NCBI GenBank assembly: GCA_024691135.1
Contig: JAILNZ010000101.1
Coordinates: forward strand, 1 to 36,852
DNA length: 36,852 nucleotides
DNA from: Clostridiales bacterium
GTDB taxonomy: Bacteria; Bacillota; Clostridia; Saccharofermentanales; Saccharofermentanaceae
Direction of reading: 5' to 3'
Positions 27,199-36,544 of this stretch are shown here, one piece after another. Under the pieces are notes generated by a model. The model was not told the DNA's origin. It ran no database searches and was given only the letters and a program-made list of their open reading frames with translations. A program made the translations under genes and the position numbers. Positions within the stretch are counted from its first letter, which is position 1; each line of letters begins with the position of its first letter.

Positions 27199-27963
27199 AT
27201 GGAAAAGATATATACCATCCCTGTAAATGATGCATATAATGAGCCTTCAATCTGCCCTTTGTGTTTCCTTCGAAACAAGGCGGAATCTGATTATCTCGAT
27301 TATTACCTCGGTCCTTCACTGATGGAACCCGATACGAGAAAAGTAACTAATAAGACAGGTTTTTGCCCCGATCATATGGGTAAGCTCAATAAAAGGGAAG
27401 CTAACCGTCTGGGGCTCGGACTGATGCTTCATACGCACCTTATCGACATAAAGGCGGACATCGATCCCCAGCTCAAGAAAGCAGCTCCGGGCAAGGGAAA
27501 TCTTCTTAAGGGAAGAAATACCGAATATAAGACAGGTCTTAAAAAACTGGCCGACAAGATCGATTCTAGAGTAAGATCCTGTCCCATATGCGAGAAGCTC
27601 GATTACACGATGTCCAGATATAATGACGTAATCTGCTGGATGTTCTCGCATGACAAGGAGTTCAGGGAGAAGTTTTCCTCCTGCAAGACATATTGCCTGC
27701 CGCATATAGCATCTCTTCTGAGGGCATGCGCGGAAAACATGAGCCAGAATGATGCGGCGGATTTTCTGCCGCTCCTCGCGGAGGGTGTTGACTCATCTCT
27801 CACCGAACTTATTTCCGATGTGGAATGGTTTACTTTGAAATTTGATTACAGGAACAATGACAAGCCGTGGGGCAACAGTAAAAATGCTATCCAGAGATCT
27901 ATGAGGATCCTATCCTCAGACAGGAGTGAATTTGATGAAAAACAGGGAAAACAAAAGCAGTAA
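27199..27963 (+). CDS. DUF6062-like Cys-rich protein
   Basis: SICPLCFLRNKAESDYLDYYLGPSLMEPDTRKVTNKTGFCPDHMGKL; RSCPICEKLDYTMSRYNDVICWM; CKTYCLPHI. Confidence 0.8.
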   Translation: MEKIYTIPVNDAYNEPSICPLCFLRNKAESDYLDYYLGPSLMEPDTRKVTNKTGFCPDHMGKLNKREANRLGLGLMLHTHLIDIKADIDPQLKKAAPGKGNLLKGRNTEYKTGLKKLADKIDSRVRSCPICEKLDYTMSRYNDVICWMFSHDKEFREKFSSCKTYCLPHIASLLRACAENMSQNDAADFLPLLAEGVDSSLTELISDVEWFTLKFDYRNNDKPWGNSKNAIQRSMRILSSDRSEFDEKQGKQKQ

Positions 27964-28423
27964 TGACAATGGTTCTTATCATGAGCTCTATGCGGCAGGT
28001 TCATCTACCGCTTCTGCTGCCGTGATAGAAGAGCCCGAGACAGACCTGAATCTGTTTCCGGATCTTATACTTGATGATTCAAACGGCAGTCTTACCGTAT
28101 TGATCAAGCACGATTATTATTCTTCTGACACAGAACACGGAAGAGAGTTGCTCGGTGCCTTTCTTGATGTCCTGGCAGACGAATTCTCGAAAGTTTCCCG
28201 TATATTCCTTATTGATTCGGGAGTAAAGCTCCTTGACCCGGGAAATCCCCTTCATGCTTCCTTCTGTATGCTCGAAAAGATGGAATATTCAATAGTCTGC
28301 TGCAGGGAGAGCATAGATGAATTCGAAGTTGAATTTGAAAAAAAGGATAACGATTCATTAATGTCGATGCACGAGATCGCGCTGGAACTCATGAATGTTC
28401 CCTATCTGTATACGATAGACTAA
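27926..28423 (+). CDS. DsrE-like family protein
   Basis: GTG at 27926 or ATG at 27935, overlapping the upstream gene; SLTVLIKHDYYSSDTEHGRELLGAFLDVLADEFSKVSRIFLIDSGVKLL...LEKMEYSIVCCRESIDEF. Confidence 0.6.
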   Translation: MNLMKNRENKSSNDNGSYHELYAAGSSTASAAVIEEPETDLNLFPDLILDDSNGSLTVLIKHDYYSSDTEHGRELLGAFLDVLADEFSKVSRIFLIDSGVKLLDPGNPLHASFCMLEKMEYSIVCCRESIDEFEVEFEKKDNDSLMSMHEIALELMNVPYLYTID

Positions 28424-28447
28424 TTGTCTGATCTTTAAAAATCTCTT

Positions 28448-28475
28448 ATGCCATGCACCGCATGGCATTTTTTTT
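28448..28475 (+). terminator. Intrinsic terminator of the yebC-dsrE-like cluster
   Basis: ATGCCATG-caccg-CATGGCAT followed by TTTTTTT. Confidence 0.9.
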
Positions 28476-28479
28476 GCAC

Positions 28480-28512
28480 AAAAAAACAGGTTGTCACAAA
28501 TGTGACAACCTG
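28480..28512 (-). terminator. Intrinsic terminator of the 573-aa pilus-like gene
   Basis: 12-bp perfect stem CAGGTTGTCACA/TGTGACAACCTG; minus-strand T tract follows. Confidence 0.9.
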
Positions 28513-28532
28513 TGAAAGTCCTATCGATCAGA

Positions 28533-30254
28533 TCAGTAGAAATATCTGAATCTCTTGGCTGCGTACTTCGATTCCTTAGGTGTGAAATCATCTGCAGGTG
28601 TATCATCAAATGCACCCGGGCACCAAGGGAAGTCGGAATTGTTACCGTTGTTTGTATCAATATCAGTACAGGTAACTCTTCCGTAGAATGTTGACTTACC
28701 TAAAATGTCAAACTTGGAACCGGCTCCGAACAATCCGCAATATGCTTCAAATATCTTATTATCATTGTGGACATTTACGGTAGTTCCCGAATAACCATAG
28801 ATAAAGCAATGTGGCTTATCCTTCTTACCGCCGGAAACATTAGCAGACTGGATTCCTCCTACAGAACTCTCGTTGTTACCAACATTCAATGTAGCTCCCG
28901 GTAAGAGGATGAACGTAGCCCACTTGGATGTGTCATTCGTTCCGTTCTTAAATCTGAAGCCGGCCGTTTCCTTGATCGTAAGAGTACCCTTGACGATGAT
29001 GACATAAGGTCCATTGGAAAGATCAACATCATACCAGGAAGAGATGGTCTCTGTATTAACAAAGTAAACTCCTTTGCCACCTGTCTTAATGGAATTAAGA
29101 GATTTACATCCCGTCTGAGAAGATTTTGTTGAGATGCACTGCTCAGCAAGTTGCCTGATAGCGACGAGCGAAGGATCAGCGTTCGAATCATCAGCAGAAG
29201 GAAGATTAGCAAGGAATGCCTTGGAAGCCTTATCCACTGTCGGGAACTTATTCTCCTCTTTAATGGCATTAAGTGCTCTTTGCTTGATCGAATCCTCGAG
29301 TTCCTTCTTCATGGCAACATTCGTAGCATTCGTTGTCTGATTATAAGTAGCGTAATTATTGTTACTTGTCTGTGAAAATTTGTTGTTTCCGCCACCGTTT
29401 ACAAATCTCTGAACATTCCTGAAAAGAGTATTGATCTCAAAGTTGTAGAAACATGCGTTCTGGATAGTACAGTCGATCGTAAGATTACCCGTCTTACCCT
29501 GTGTTCCGTCAGGAGCTACGAAGAATACCTTCTCTGCATGAACATTACCGGTCATCTTATTTATCGTTGCGTCCTTACCCGCAAAGATCAGGCTTCCCGT
29601 GATATTAGCAGTATTGTTGAAGTCAACAGGTCCTACTGTAATAATATCAGAATATATACTGTTAGAAGCTGTACGTGTCAAATATGAATGTCCGTGGAGG
29701 AATACTGTGTTATCCGGTCCCGGATCATGACCTGCACCGATATTAACACCACCGAAGTCACCGCCGTCACCGACTTCGATAAGATTCTGGAAAAGATCGA
29801 CCTTATCCGGCTGCGGCTTCTTGCCCCAGTAGACCATACAGTTCTCTGTTGCATACTTACCGTCAGACTTAACTCCGAGAGTAGTCGTGAAAGTAGCTAT
29901 GAGATAAGCACCGTCCTTATCAAACTTGATCTTGGTCGTCGCACCGCCTTTACCGAGACCGGGAACGTTATCAAGAGTTACAGTAGCAACATCCTTGTTA
30001 GTAGTCCATTTCTCAAATTGATCATCAGTGATCTCCTGAATGTCTAATGCCTTGACAAAAGACTCAGCAACTGCGGTACAGACCGTTCTAGCTTCGCTTG
30101 AATAAACGTTGTCATAATATCTTGCTCTCGTGGAGTTCGTGATCATAACTGCCGATGTTGTGAAGATCAACGCCATAGCTACGACGATCAAAACGAGAGT
30201 AAGCATAGATCCGCGTTTATTGGATCCGACCTTTCTCCTGAATGACTTAATCAT
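28533..30254 (-). CDS. Large pilus-associated (PilX-like) surface protein
   Basis: 573 aa; N-term SNKRGSMLTLVLIVVAMALIFTTSAVMITNSTRARYYDNVYSSEARTVCTAVAESF resembles PilX-type proteins; Asn/Gly/Thr-rich body suggesting beta-helix. Confidence 0.65.
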   Translation of the reverse strand: MIKSFRRKVGSNKRGSMLTLVLIVVAMALIFTTSAVMITNSTRARYYDNVYSSEARTVCTAVAESFVKALDIQEITDDQFEKWTTNKDVATVTLDNVPGLGKGGATTKIKFDKDGAYLIATFTTTLGVKSDGKYATENCMVYWGKKPQPDKVDLFQNLIEVGDGGDFGGVNIGAGHDPGPDNTVFLHGHSYLTRTASNSIYSDIITVGPVDFNNTANITGSLIFAGKDATINKMTGNVHAEKVFFVAPDGTQGKTGNLTIDCTIQNACFYNFEINTLFRNVQRFVNGGGNNKFSQTSNNNYATYNQTTNATNVAMKKELEDSIKQRALNAIKEENKFPTVDKASKAFLANLPSADDSNADPSLVAIRQLAEQCISTKSSQTGCKSLNSIKTGGKGVYFVNTETISSWYDVDLSNGPYVIIVKGTLTIKETAGFRFKNGTNDTSKWATFILLPGATLNVGNNESSVGGIQSANVSGGKKDKPHCFIYGYSGTTVNVHNDNKIFEAYCGLFGAGSKFDILGKSTFYGRVTCTDIDTNNGNNSDFPWCPGAFDDTPADDFTPKESKYAAKRFRYFY

Positions 30255-30419
30255 AGATAAACTTCCTTTCTACGTTACCTCATAAAGAGTCATTAAAATA
30301 CTACATGCATTATAACCGCATCAAATCGGTTTGAGAAGTGGTTTTTTGCCGTTTTCGGGGTAAAGTTCACACTTACTTCACATTTACATCAGAAATTTGT
30401 CACTTTTTACTTCATAATA

Positions 30420-31427
30420 TCACATTTCTGTCATAGCCTCTGAAGGCGGTGAAGACGGCTCTCCTTTGCTCCCAAACTTCTTGAATTCTTCCGATTTATC
30501 AGCTATCAGATAGTAGTCTGATTGCGCTGCAAAGCGCATTACCATGGCTGCAAAGTACTTGCCCTGCCTGCTCCTTTTAACCCTGGTCCTGCAGAAGAAA
30601 TCACCGTGTTCTTTACAGGAGTAAAGCGCATATACAGACTTCCTGATCCTGAACGGTTTTATCTTCGCGTTAAGCAAATCTTTACAAATTGGACATATTT
30701 GAGGAAAATAAAACGCTGTCTTATATGCCTCCTCCAGATCCTCTGTCTCACCGCTCATAAAAGTAAACTCTTTTACAAGATCAGGATTTCTTAATGAACT
30801 TCCGATAACCGCCAGGAGCTCCTGAGCCTTGTTATGTTCAAACATGCTCTTGAAGACGAGACCCGTATAATGACTGTCTGCCCATGCACTGTGGAAGGTA
30901 TCGTCCTTTGGGATGGAATAATAATCGACGGCAAATTCAACACTCCTTTGCTGTCCCCTCTCCCCCGCGAATCTGGAGAATACCGGCTGGAGGTCAAAGA
31001 ACGGATGGTCGATCTTGTCGTCAAACCCGTAGAACTTCATATTCTGCTTAAGGATGTCGGGATCGGAATTGCCCCAGCAGACAAGGATATAGTCGTCACC
31101 GCAGAAGGACAGGTACTCGGGGAATGCTTCCTCAAACGGAACTCCGTTCTTGATCTCCCTGTTCGTCTTATGAGTGAGCTTCTGGACATGATAATGGAGC
31201 TTGCGGTAGACCTTGGGCCTTACCTGCATGGAAAAGCTGCCTTCACGGACGAGGCCGCCGAAGCAGTAGACGTATTTTTCCGCGCCGATATCGATTATCT
31301 CGCCCCGAAGGGTGGAAACATCGATGCCGTAGTCTTTGCCCGGAAACGGCTGATTCCACTCGAGATCGAGGATGATAAACTTCGTCCCCTCTTTTATCTG
31401 ACAGTCTGCTGATATGTTATAGTTCAA
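30420..31427 (-). CDS. DEDDh-type 3'-5' exonuclease-like protein with C-terminal Cys-rich module
   Basis: KFIILDLEWNQPFPG...EIIDIGAEKY; FHSAWADSHYTGLVF; CPICKDLLNAK...YSCKEHGDFFCRTRVK. Confidence 0.8.
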   Translation of the reverse strand: MNYNISADCQIKEGTKFIILDLEWNQPFPGKDYGIDVSTLRGEIIDIGAEKYVYCFGGLVREGSFSMQVRPKVYRKLHYHVQKLTHKTNREIKNGVPFEEAFPEYLSFCGDDYILVCWGNSDPDILKQNMKFYGFDDKIDHPFFDLQPVFSRFAGERGQQRSVEFAVDYYSIPKDDTFHSAWADSHYTGLVFKSMFEHNKAQELLAVIGSSLRNPDLVKEFTFMSGETEDLEEAYKTAFYFPQICPICKDLLNAKIKPFRIRKSVYALYSCKEHGDFFCRTRVKRSRQGKYFAAMVMRFAAQSDYYLIADKSEEFKKFGSKGEPSSPPSEAMTEM

Positions 31428-33655
31428 GATCTTCTCTCTTTCACGCGAAACAATAATATTACTACTATACTACATATAACCGAAAACATGACCACACAAA
31501 GCGAAATAAAGAGGAAAATATCCCATGTCTCGATCGAGACGGTGACGGGCTTGTCCGTTTCTATGTCAAATGCGAGCTTGCCGCCGATGTCATAAGTCTC
31601 GACCTCCTGCCCGTCCACCTTGACCTTTACCATGTTGTCGGATTTCCTTCCCGTCAGGACGGTAACATTGCCGGTCACTTCAAAAGGTCCGTCGTAAGTC
31701 TGTGCTTTTGAGACAAAGGCGTCAACGACTTCCTGATCGACTGTGTAGAAACTGTAGATCGATCTCTCGCGGATGTTCGGATCATCTATGAGGAACTTGG
31801 CGCTGAACGTCTCCGCGCCGCCCAGATCCATCTTCCGGAGGACAGGTCCGTTAAGTTCCGTCATCGTCTCTTCGCCGTCTTTTTCGATAATGAGCGTAAC
31901 GGGACCTTTGTGGTCGGTATAGACGTAGAGGTCGTTTTCGAGTTCCCAGAATTCGAGCGAATACATCTTGTAGGATACTACCGTCTTTCCTCCCTCGACC
32001 ATGTCAGCGCCGTTAAAGACCGGACGCTCCCCGTCCCTGAAGATGCTGTTGGAATTCATCAGGGGCATGAATAAAGGCTCATAGACCGAGGAGGCGGAGA
32101 TGAGGTTGAGCATTTCCGGAAGGTTCCGGTACTCGTTCGAGAAGCCGTTCAGGATATAAAAATCGTCATTGTCTTTTTCGAAAAAGTCCATGTTATCGAG
32201 AGGTATCTCCGTCGTAAGGGCATACTCCCTGTTATCGAAAAGGACTGCCGCCTCATCTGTGGGCGCGCCGTAAGACGATATGGGAAGAATAAATGACAGA
32301 TTAAGAAGGAGCCCCGATAAGACAAGGCAGGATGATATGAGAGGATGGATCCGGTCACGTTTCTTGATGAGGAAGTACGTTACGACAACGCAGAGCGCCG
32401 TGAAATACATCGAGAAGAAACTCGGAGTAACTTCGTTTCTTGAGTTGTTGGAAAGAATGACGAAGGCGATCACCGCAAAGCAGATGCCTGCGCAGAGGGT
32501 GTTTGAGATGCGGCCGATATTTCTGAGGCTGATCGCGGCCGCAAAGATCAGGAGCGAAGACAGAAACGCAAATCTGGCGCCCGTTATGATACCCGTATTC
32601 ATGACCGTTGTCGAAAACAGGATGCTGATCTTGAACAGAAAATTCGAAGAATAGAATGCGTAATAGGCAATGACGCAAAAAGCCAGGCTCGAACGGAGCC
32701 TGATTGGGATCGACGGATTGAAAAAGAACAGAAGCACCAGTATCAGGACAAAGACCGTCATGGAAAGGCCGATGCCCGAAGGGAGCGACGTCTGAAAGGC
32801 TTTGCCGTTAAAAAACCGGATAAAGAGATCAAACATCGATGACCTGAGCTCGAGATCGATCAGGTCATCCTCGGTAAGAGGAATGTCGGAACTGAGGATG
32901 GTGTTTGCGAGAGTAAATGCGGATAATCCGACAGATATGAGAGTAAAAGGCAGAGTCTTCAAAAAGAGGATAAAAGAAGATCCGAGGTTCCTTCCGACTG
33001 CCATCGCAACTACAAGAGAAGTTATGAGAACGAACGGGAGCACTGACATAAGGTTAAGGCCTCCCGAGACGTATAAAAGAGCCGTTATGATGAGCGACAG
33101 GAACATCCCCTTCTTTAGTGAGGTGTCGTCACGCAGATATTCGATGAGGAAATCAAGGAAGACCGGGATGAGTATCACCGTATTCATCGCACATGAATAG
33201 GAGGAAATTCCCAGGACCGATGAGGAAAGGCTGTAGACCACGCTCAGGAGCACCGTAACGGGTACGCTAAGAGGAACCTGCTTTTTGAGAAAGCGGTGCA
33301 TGGTAAAAGAAGCAAGCGACAGCCTGATCACATAAGCCGCATAAAGGAACTTCGATACGTAAGCGGTAGATATGAAGGAAGAGATAAGTACGAACGGATC
33401 GAGATGTCCCAGGTAAAGGAGCCTCATGTCCCTGAAAGGGGATGAACTCACCACATAATCAATGTCCCTCAGAACGCCCCTGAAAAGGTCCATATCGAAC
33501 TTGCCCGTACGTAAAGTGAGCTCCTTGGGGATCTTTGTATCCCTGATGCCGAGCACAAAAGCACAGCCGAAGATGAACAGGGGCAGGAAAAGTACCGCCC
33601 ATGTCTCAAGGAAGCTGATGAAGACCTTGTCCGTTCTCTTAAGCCTGCGGAGCAT
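31424..33655 (-). CDS. YfhO-like polytopic membrane protein (paralogue 1)
   Basis: 743 aa, many TM then extracellular beta-rich C-terminal domain; overlaps the 919-aa YfhO gene. Confidence 0.7.
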   Translation of the reverse strand: MLRRLKRTDKVFISFLETWAVLFLPLFIFGCAFVLGIRDTKIPKELTLRTGKFDMDLFRGVLRDIDYVVSSSPFRDMRLLYLGHLDPFVLISSFISTAYVSKFLYAAYVIRLSLASFTMHRFLKKQVPLSVPVTVLLSVVYSLSSSVLGISSYSCAMNTVILIPVFLDFLIEYLRDDTSLKKGMFLSLIITALLYVSGGLNLMSVLPFVLITSLVVAMAVGRNLGSSFILFLKTLPFTLISVGLSAFTLANTILSSDIPLTEDDLIDLELRSSMFDLFIRFFNGKAFQTSLPSGIGLSMTVFVLILVLLFFFNPSIPIRLRSSLAFCVIAYYAFYSSNFLFKISILFSTTVMNTGIITGARFAFLSSLLIFAAAISLRNIGRISNTLCAGICFAVIAFVILSNNSRNEVTPSFFSMYFTALCVVVTYFLIKKRDRIHPLISSCLVLSGLLLNLSFILPISSYGAPTDEAAVLFDNREYALTTEIPLDNMDFFEKDNDDFYILNGFSNEYRNLPEMLNLISASSVYEPLFMPLMNSNSIFRDGERPVFNGADMVEGGKTVVSYKMYSLEFWELENDLYVYTDHKGPVTLIIEKDGEETMTELNGPVLRKMDLGGAETFSAKFLIDDPNIRERSIYSFYTVDQEVVDAFVSKAQTYDGPFEVTGNVTVLTGRKSDNMVKVKVDGQEVETYDIGGKLAFDIETDKPVTVSIETWDIFLFISLCVVMFSVICSIVVILLFRVKERRS

Positions 33656-36380
33656 CTGTGACCTCTTCTTCGGAAGGAGGGATCTCCTTCGGCTGATCTT
33701 CTCTGAATGATCTTATAAAGAGCTTGCCGAACGTAAGGACCGCAAGTATAACGAGGGAAACTACGGAGATTATGACACCCGTATCGAATTCCCTTAAAGT
33801 GTAATAGATACTGACTTCATGTGTGCCCGGTGTGAGCTTGACCGACATGAGGGCATCCCTGACAGGAATGATCTCCGTCTCCTTGCCGTCGACATAAGCC
33901 TTGAATCCCTCGGAATAAGGAAGTGTCAGGAACAGAAGCCCCCCTTCTTCCGTAGTTATCGTTCCCGTGATCGACTTGTCGTCATATTCCGTTACGTCAA
34001 GCTGTTCATCGGAAAGGAGCTCGAGCATCCGGTCATATGCTTCATTATCGACCTCATAGGAAAATGCCTTGATCGAACCTCCCGGACTTGTAGGAAGCGA
34101 GATCGTACACTTGATCGTGGTTCCGTCAAATATCCCCAGAGGGATTATCTGATAATATCTGTAAGCGATACCCGCGGTGTGGCTCGTCTCATTGCCTTCT
34201 TCGTCAAAATGCGTGATCGTGTAGGTTCCGCCCTTGGAACAGTCAAGATAGATATAGACATCCGAACCTACGGTGGCTTCATCTATCACGATCGTCAGCT
34301 TTGAGGCCTTATCGGCATTTATTATCGAGAAGGAATCTTCCCCGAACGTGTCGGAACTTAATGAAACATTCTCGAACTCTTCCCCGTACGATTCGATCCT
34401 TCTGTAGACATCCTTGTCGAGGCCCATGCTCTTTACCCAGAGATTGGTCTTCCTGAACGGATCCCTGTCATTCGGATCAGGCTCATAATCAAGTATGTCA
34501 TCGGATACTATATATCCGACCGACAGCGCGTCCTTGTTGCCGTAGGACTTGATATAACCGTCATCATATTCGAGTTCGAACATCGGAGGAACGCTGTCCG
34601 TGATATCCGATGCGATAAAGTTCCTCTCACCAAGGAGAGTAGCCGTGACCTTGGTCAGGCCCATGCTCCTGGTACTGTTTATCTTGTTATTGTGGAATCC
34701 GAAATTCCTTATGTAGGTTACAAAACTCTCGCGGCAGGTCGAAGAGAAAGTCGACATGCCCCTGACATCGTAGATGGACTGGATGTTGCAGAAGTTATTC
34801 GGATAAACTTCCGTTCTCTCGAACTTTTTGTGTCCCTGCGAATTCTCCGCGGAATCCGCGTATTTTTTTACCCTGTCATAATTGATGCCGTACGACTTAT
34901 AGAGCGGGAATCCCTCATTCATCGACACCGTTCCGATCATGACAAAACAGGATGCGATCATCTCAAGAGCCATGATCACCGACACAAAGATCTCGTAGAA
35001 AGTATACTTGTGCTTCGTGTCCGTAACGGTGCACCTGAGGATGATCCCCTCCACGATGACAAATCCGAGGGTTATCAGTATCTGTATATATCCTTCGTTT
35101 CCCTCCCCGAACTTCTCGAAAAGGACGAGGAATATTCCGGCGCCGATAAACAGTGCGCTGATCTTCGCAGGCGAAAAGCTCTTAAGGACTCTTATGGCCT
35201 TATATCCGAGAAAGATAACAAGGAACGAAAACAGGAACGACTGCCTGTACGGGATCTGGTTAGGGAAATGAAAACCGTGCCAGATGAAGTTCAGCGTCCT
35301 GTTGGTAAAGCTTAAGTACATGACAAGAAGCAATATCCCGTATCCGAGCTTGTGACGGAAGCGGATACCGGTCTCCTTGGAAGCTGCAAAGAACAATATG
35401 ACCATGAGGATAGGGATTATGCCTGAATAGACATTGGCCATGCCGTCCCTGATATTCGGATTGGCGGCCACGAGAAACCTTCCGAGAAAATCAAAGAGAT
35501 TTCCTGTAAGTTCGTATTCATGCGGGAACTCGGTACCGACAGCCGAGGATGACTGAAGGATCTTATATGTCGGAAGAACGATAAATGCCGAGATGCCGCC
35601 TGCGACCAGGCTTGCAAGAGAGAAGCGGCCGATGCTGATGACTGTATTCTTGAACGAGAACCTTCCTTCGATAATGGTCTCCTTCTTCGTCTGGAACAAT
35701 GAGAGGCAGAAGACCGGTGCGAAGAGCACGAGGAACAGGCAGATGAAGTAGCCCGTATAGTAGTTACTTATGATCGCAACCGCAAGGGATATGGTGTAAA
35801 GAGCATATTTGCCTTCGGTGATGAGCTTACGGAGTCCGAGAGCGATGAGCGGCATCAGGACCACCGCATCGCACCACATGATATTCCAGAAATCGCAGCA
35901 GAACCAGCCGCAGAGGGCGTAGGCACAGGCAAAAGCCGTTGTGATGAAGTCACGTCTTCCCTCGTCTTCGCCCGTCAGGAACCAGCTCATGAAGAGTGCC
36001 GCAAAGCCGGCGCGGAAGGCCGTGATGAAAGCGGCAAAGACCGGCATGGTCTTGGCGTTGAAGAAAAGGCAGAATATGTTAAGAGGACTCGAGCAGTAGT
36101 TCGCGTAAACGGCGTAGTATTCCATTCCGAGTCCGTTGTTCCAGGTATAGAACAGGCTCCTGCCCTCGAGCACCTTGTTGCGGAATTCGATCAGGAAGGG
36201 AACATACTGGTGATAGGAGTCGACCGTGAGCATGACACGGTCTCCGAACGGGTATACCTTCTGGATGGCAAAGGCCACGATGACCGCCAGAAACGGAAAG
36301 ATGAAAGTAAGAAGATTCATGAGCCAATCACAATTGGCTTTCTTCCGTCTGTCGACTATGGCTCTGTAGGTGTCCTGCAT
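33639..36380 (-). CDS. YfhO family membrane protein (paralogue 2)
   Basis: DSYHQYVPFLIEFRNKVLEGRSLFYTWNNGLGMEYYAVYANYCSSPLNIF; LFLTLPYSEGFKAYVDGKETEIIPVRDALMSVKLTPGTHEVSIYYT; ATG at 36380 has better SD (GAGAGGG) than 36398. Confidence 0.88.
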   Translation of the reverse strand: MQDTYRAIVDRRKKANCDWLMNLLTFIFPFLAVIVAFAIQKVYPFGDRVMLTVDSYHQYVPFLIEFRNKVLEGRSLFYTWNNGLGMEYYAVYANYCSSPLNIFCLFFNAKTMPVFAAFITAFRAGFAALFMSWFLTGEDEGRRDFITTAFACAYALCGWFCCDFWNIMWCDAVVLMPLIALGLRKLITEGKYALYTISLAVAIISNYYTGYFICLFLVLFAPVFCLSLFQTKKETIIEGRFSFKNTVISIGRFSLASLVAGGISAFIVLPTYKILQSSSAVGTEFPHEYELTGNLFDFLGRFLVAANPNIRDGMANVYSGIIPILMVILFFAASKETGIRFRHKLGYGILLLVMYLSFTNRTLNFIWHGFHFPNQIPYRQSFLFSFLVIFLGYKAIRVLKSFSPAKISALFIGAGIFLVLFEKFGEGNEGYIQILITLGFVIVEGIILRCTVTDTKHKYTFYEIFVSVIMALEMIASCFVMIGTVSMNEGFPLYKSYGINYDRVKKYADSAENSQGHKKFERTEVYPNNFCNIQSIYDVRGMSTFSSTCRESFVTYIRNFGFHNNKINSTRSMGLTKVTATLLGERNFIASDITDSVPPMFELEYDDGYIKSYGNKDALSVGYIVSDDILDYEPDPNDRDPFRKTNLWVKSMGLDKDVYRRIESYGEEFENVSLSSDTFGEDSFSIINADKASKLTIVIDEATVGSDVYIYLDCSKGGTYTITHFDEEGNETSHTAGIAYRYYQIIPLGIFDGTTIKCTISLPTSPGGSIKAFSYEVDNEAYDRMLELLSDEQLDVTEYDDKSITGTITTEEGGLLFLTLPYSEGFKAYVDGKETEIIPVRDALMSVKLTPGTHEVSIYYTLREFDTGVIISVVSLVILAVLTFGKLFIRSFREDQPKEIPPSEEEVTDAPQA

Positions 36381-36544
36381 CCTTTTTCCCTCTCTCATGT
36401 CCCCAAGATATCAAACGTGATTATCATATCACATTTTGTATTCAAAATGCCTTATTTCTGCGTTTTATATGTAATATATTATGAAACAAACTGTGGTAAA
36501 GTAGTATGGAGTGATCATAACTTTTGTTTTCGAAAAGGTGATGT

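Noticed and set aside
30314-30332. AACCG-catcaaat-CGGTT inverted repeat near the -10 of the 573-aa gene
   Set aside because: Only 5-bp arms; could be chance, so not listed as a separate finding.
30834-31412. 192-aa plus-strand ORF
   Set aside because: Antisense to the DEDDh exonuclease gene, no SD or domain evidence.
34692-35315. 207-aa plus-strand ORF
   Set aside because: Antisense to the YfhO gene; charged low-complexity sequence typical of reverse-frame translation.
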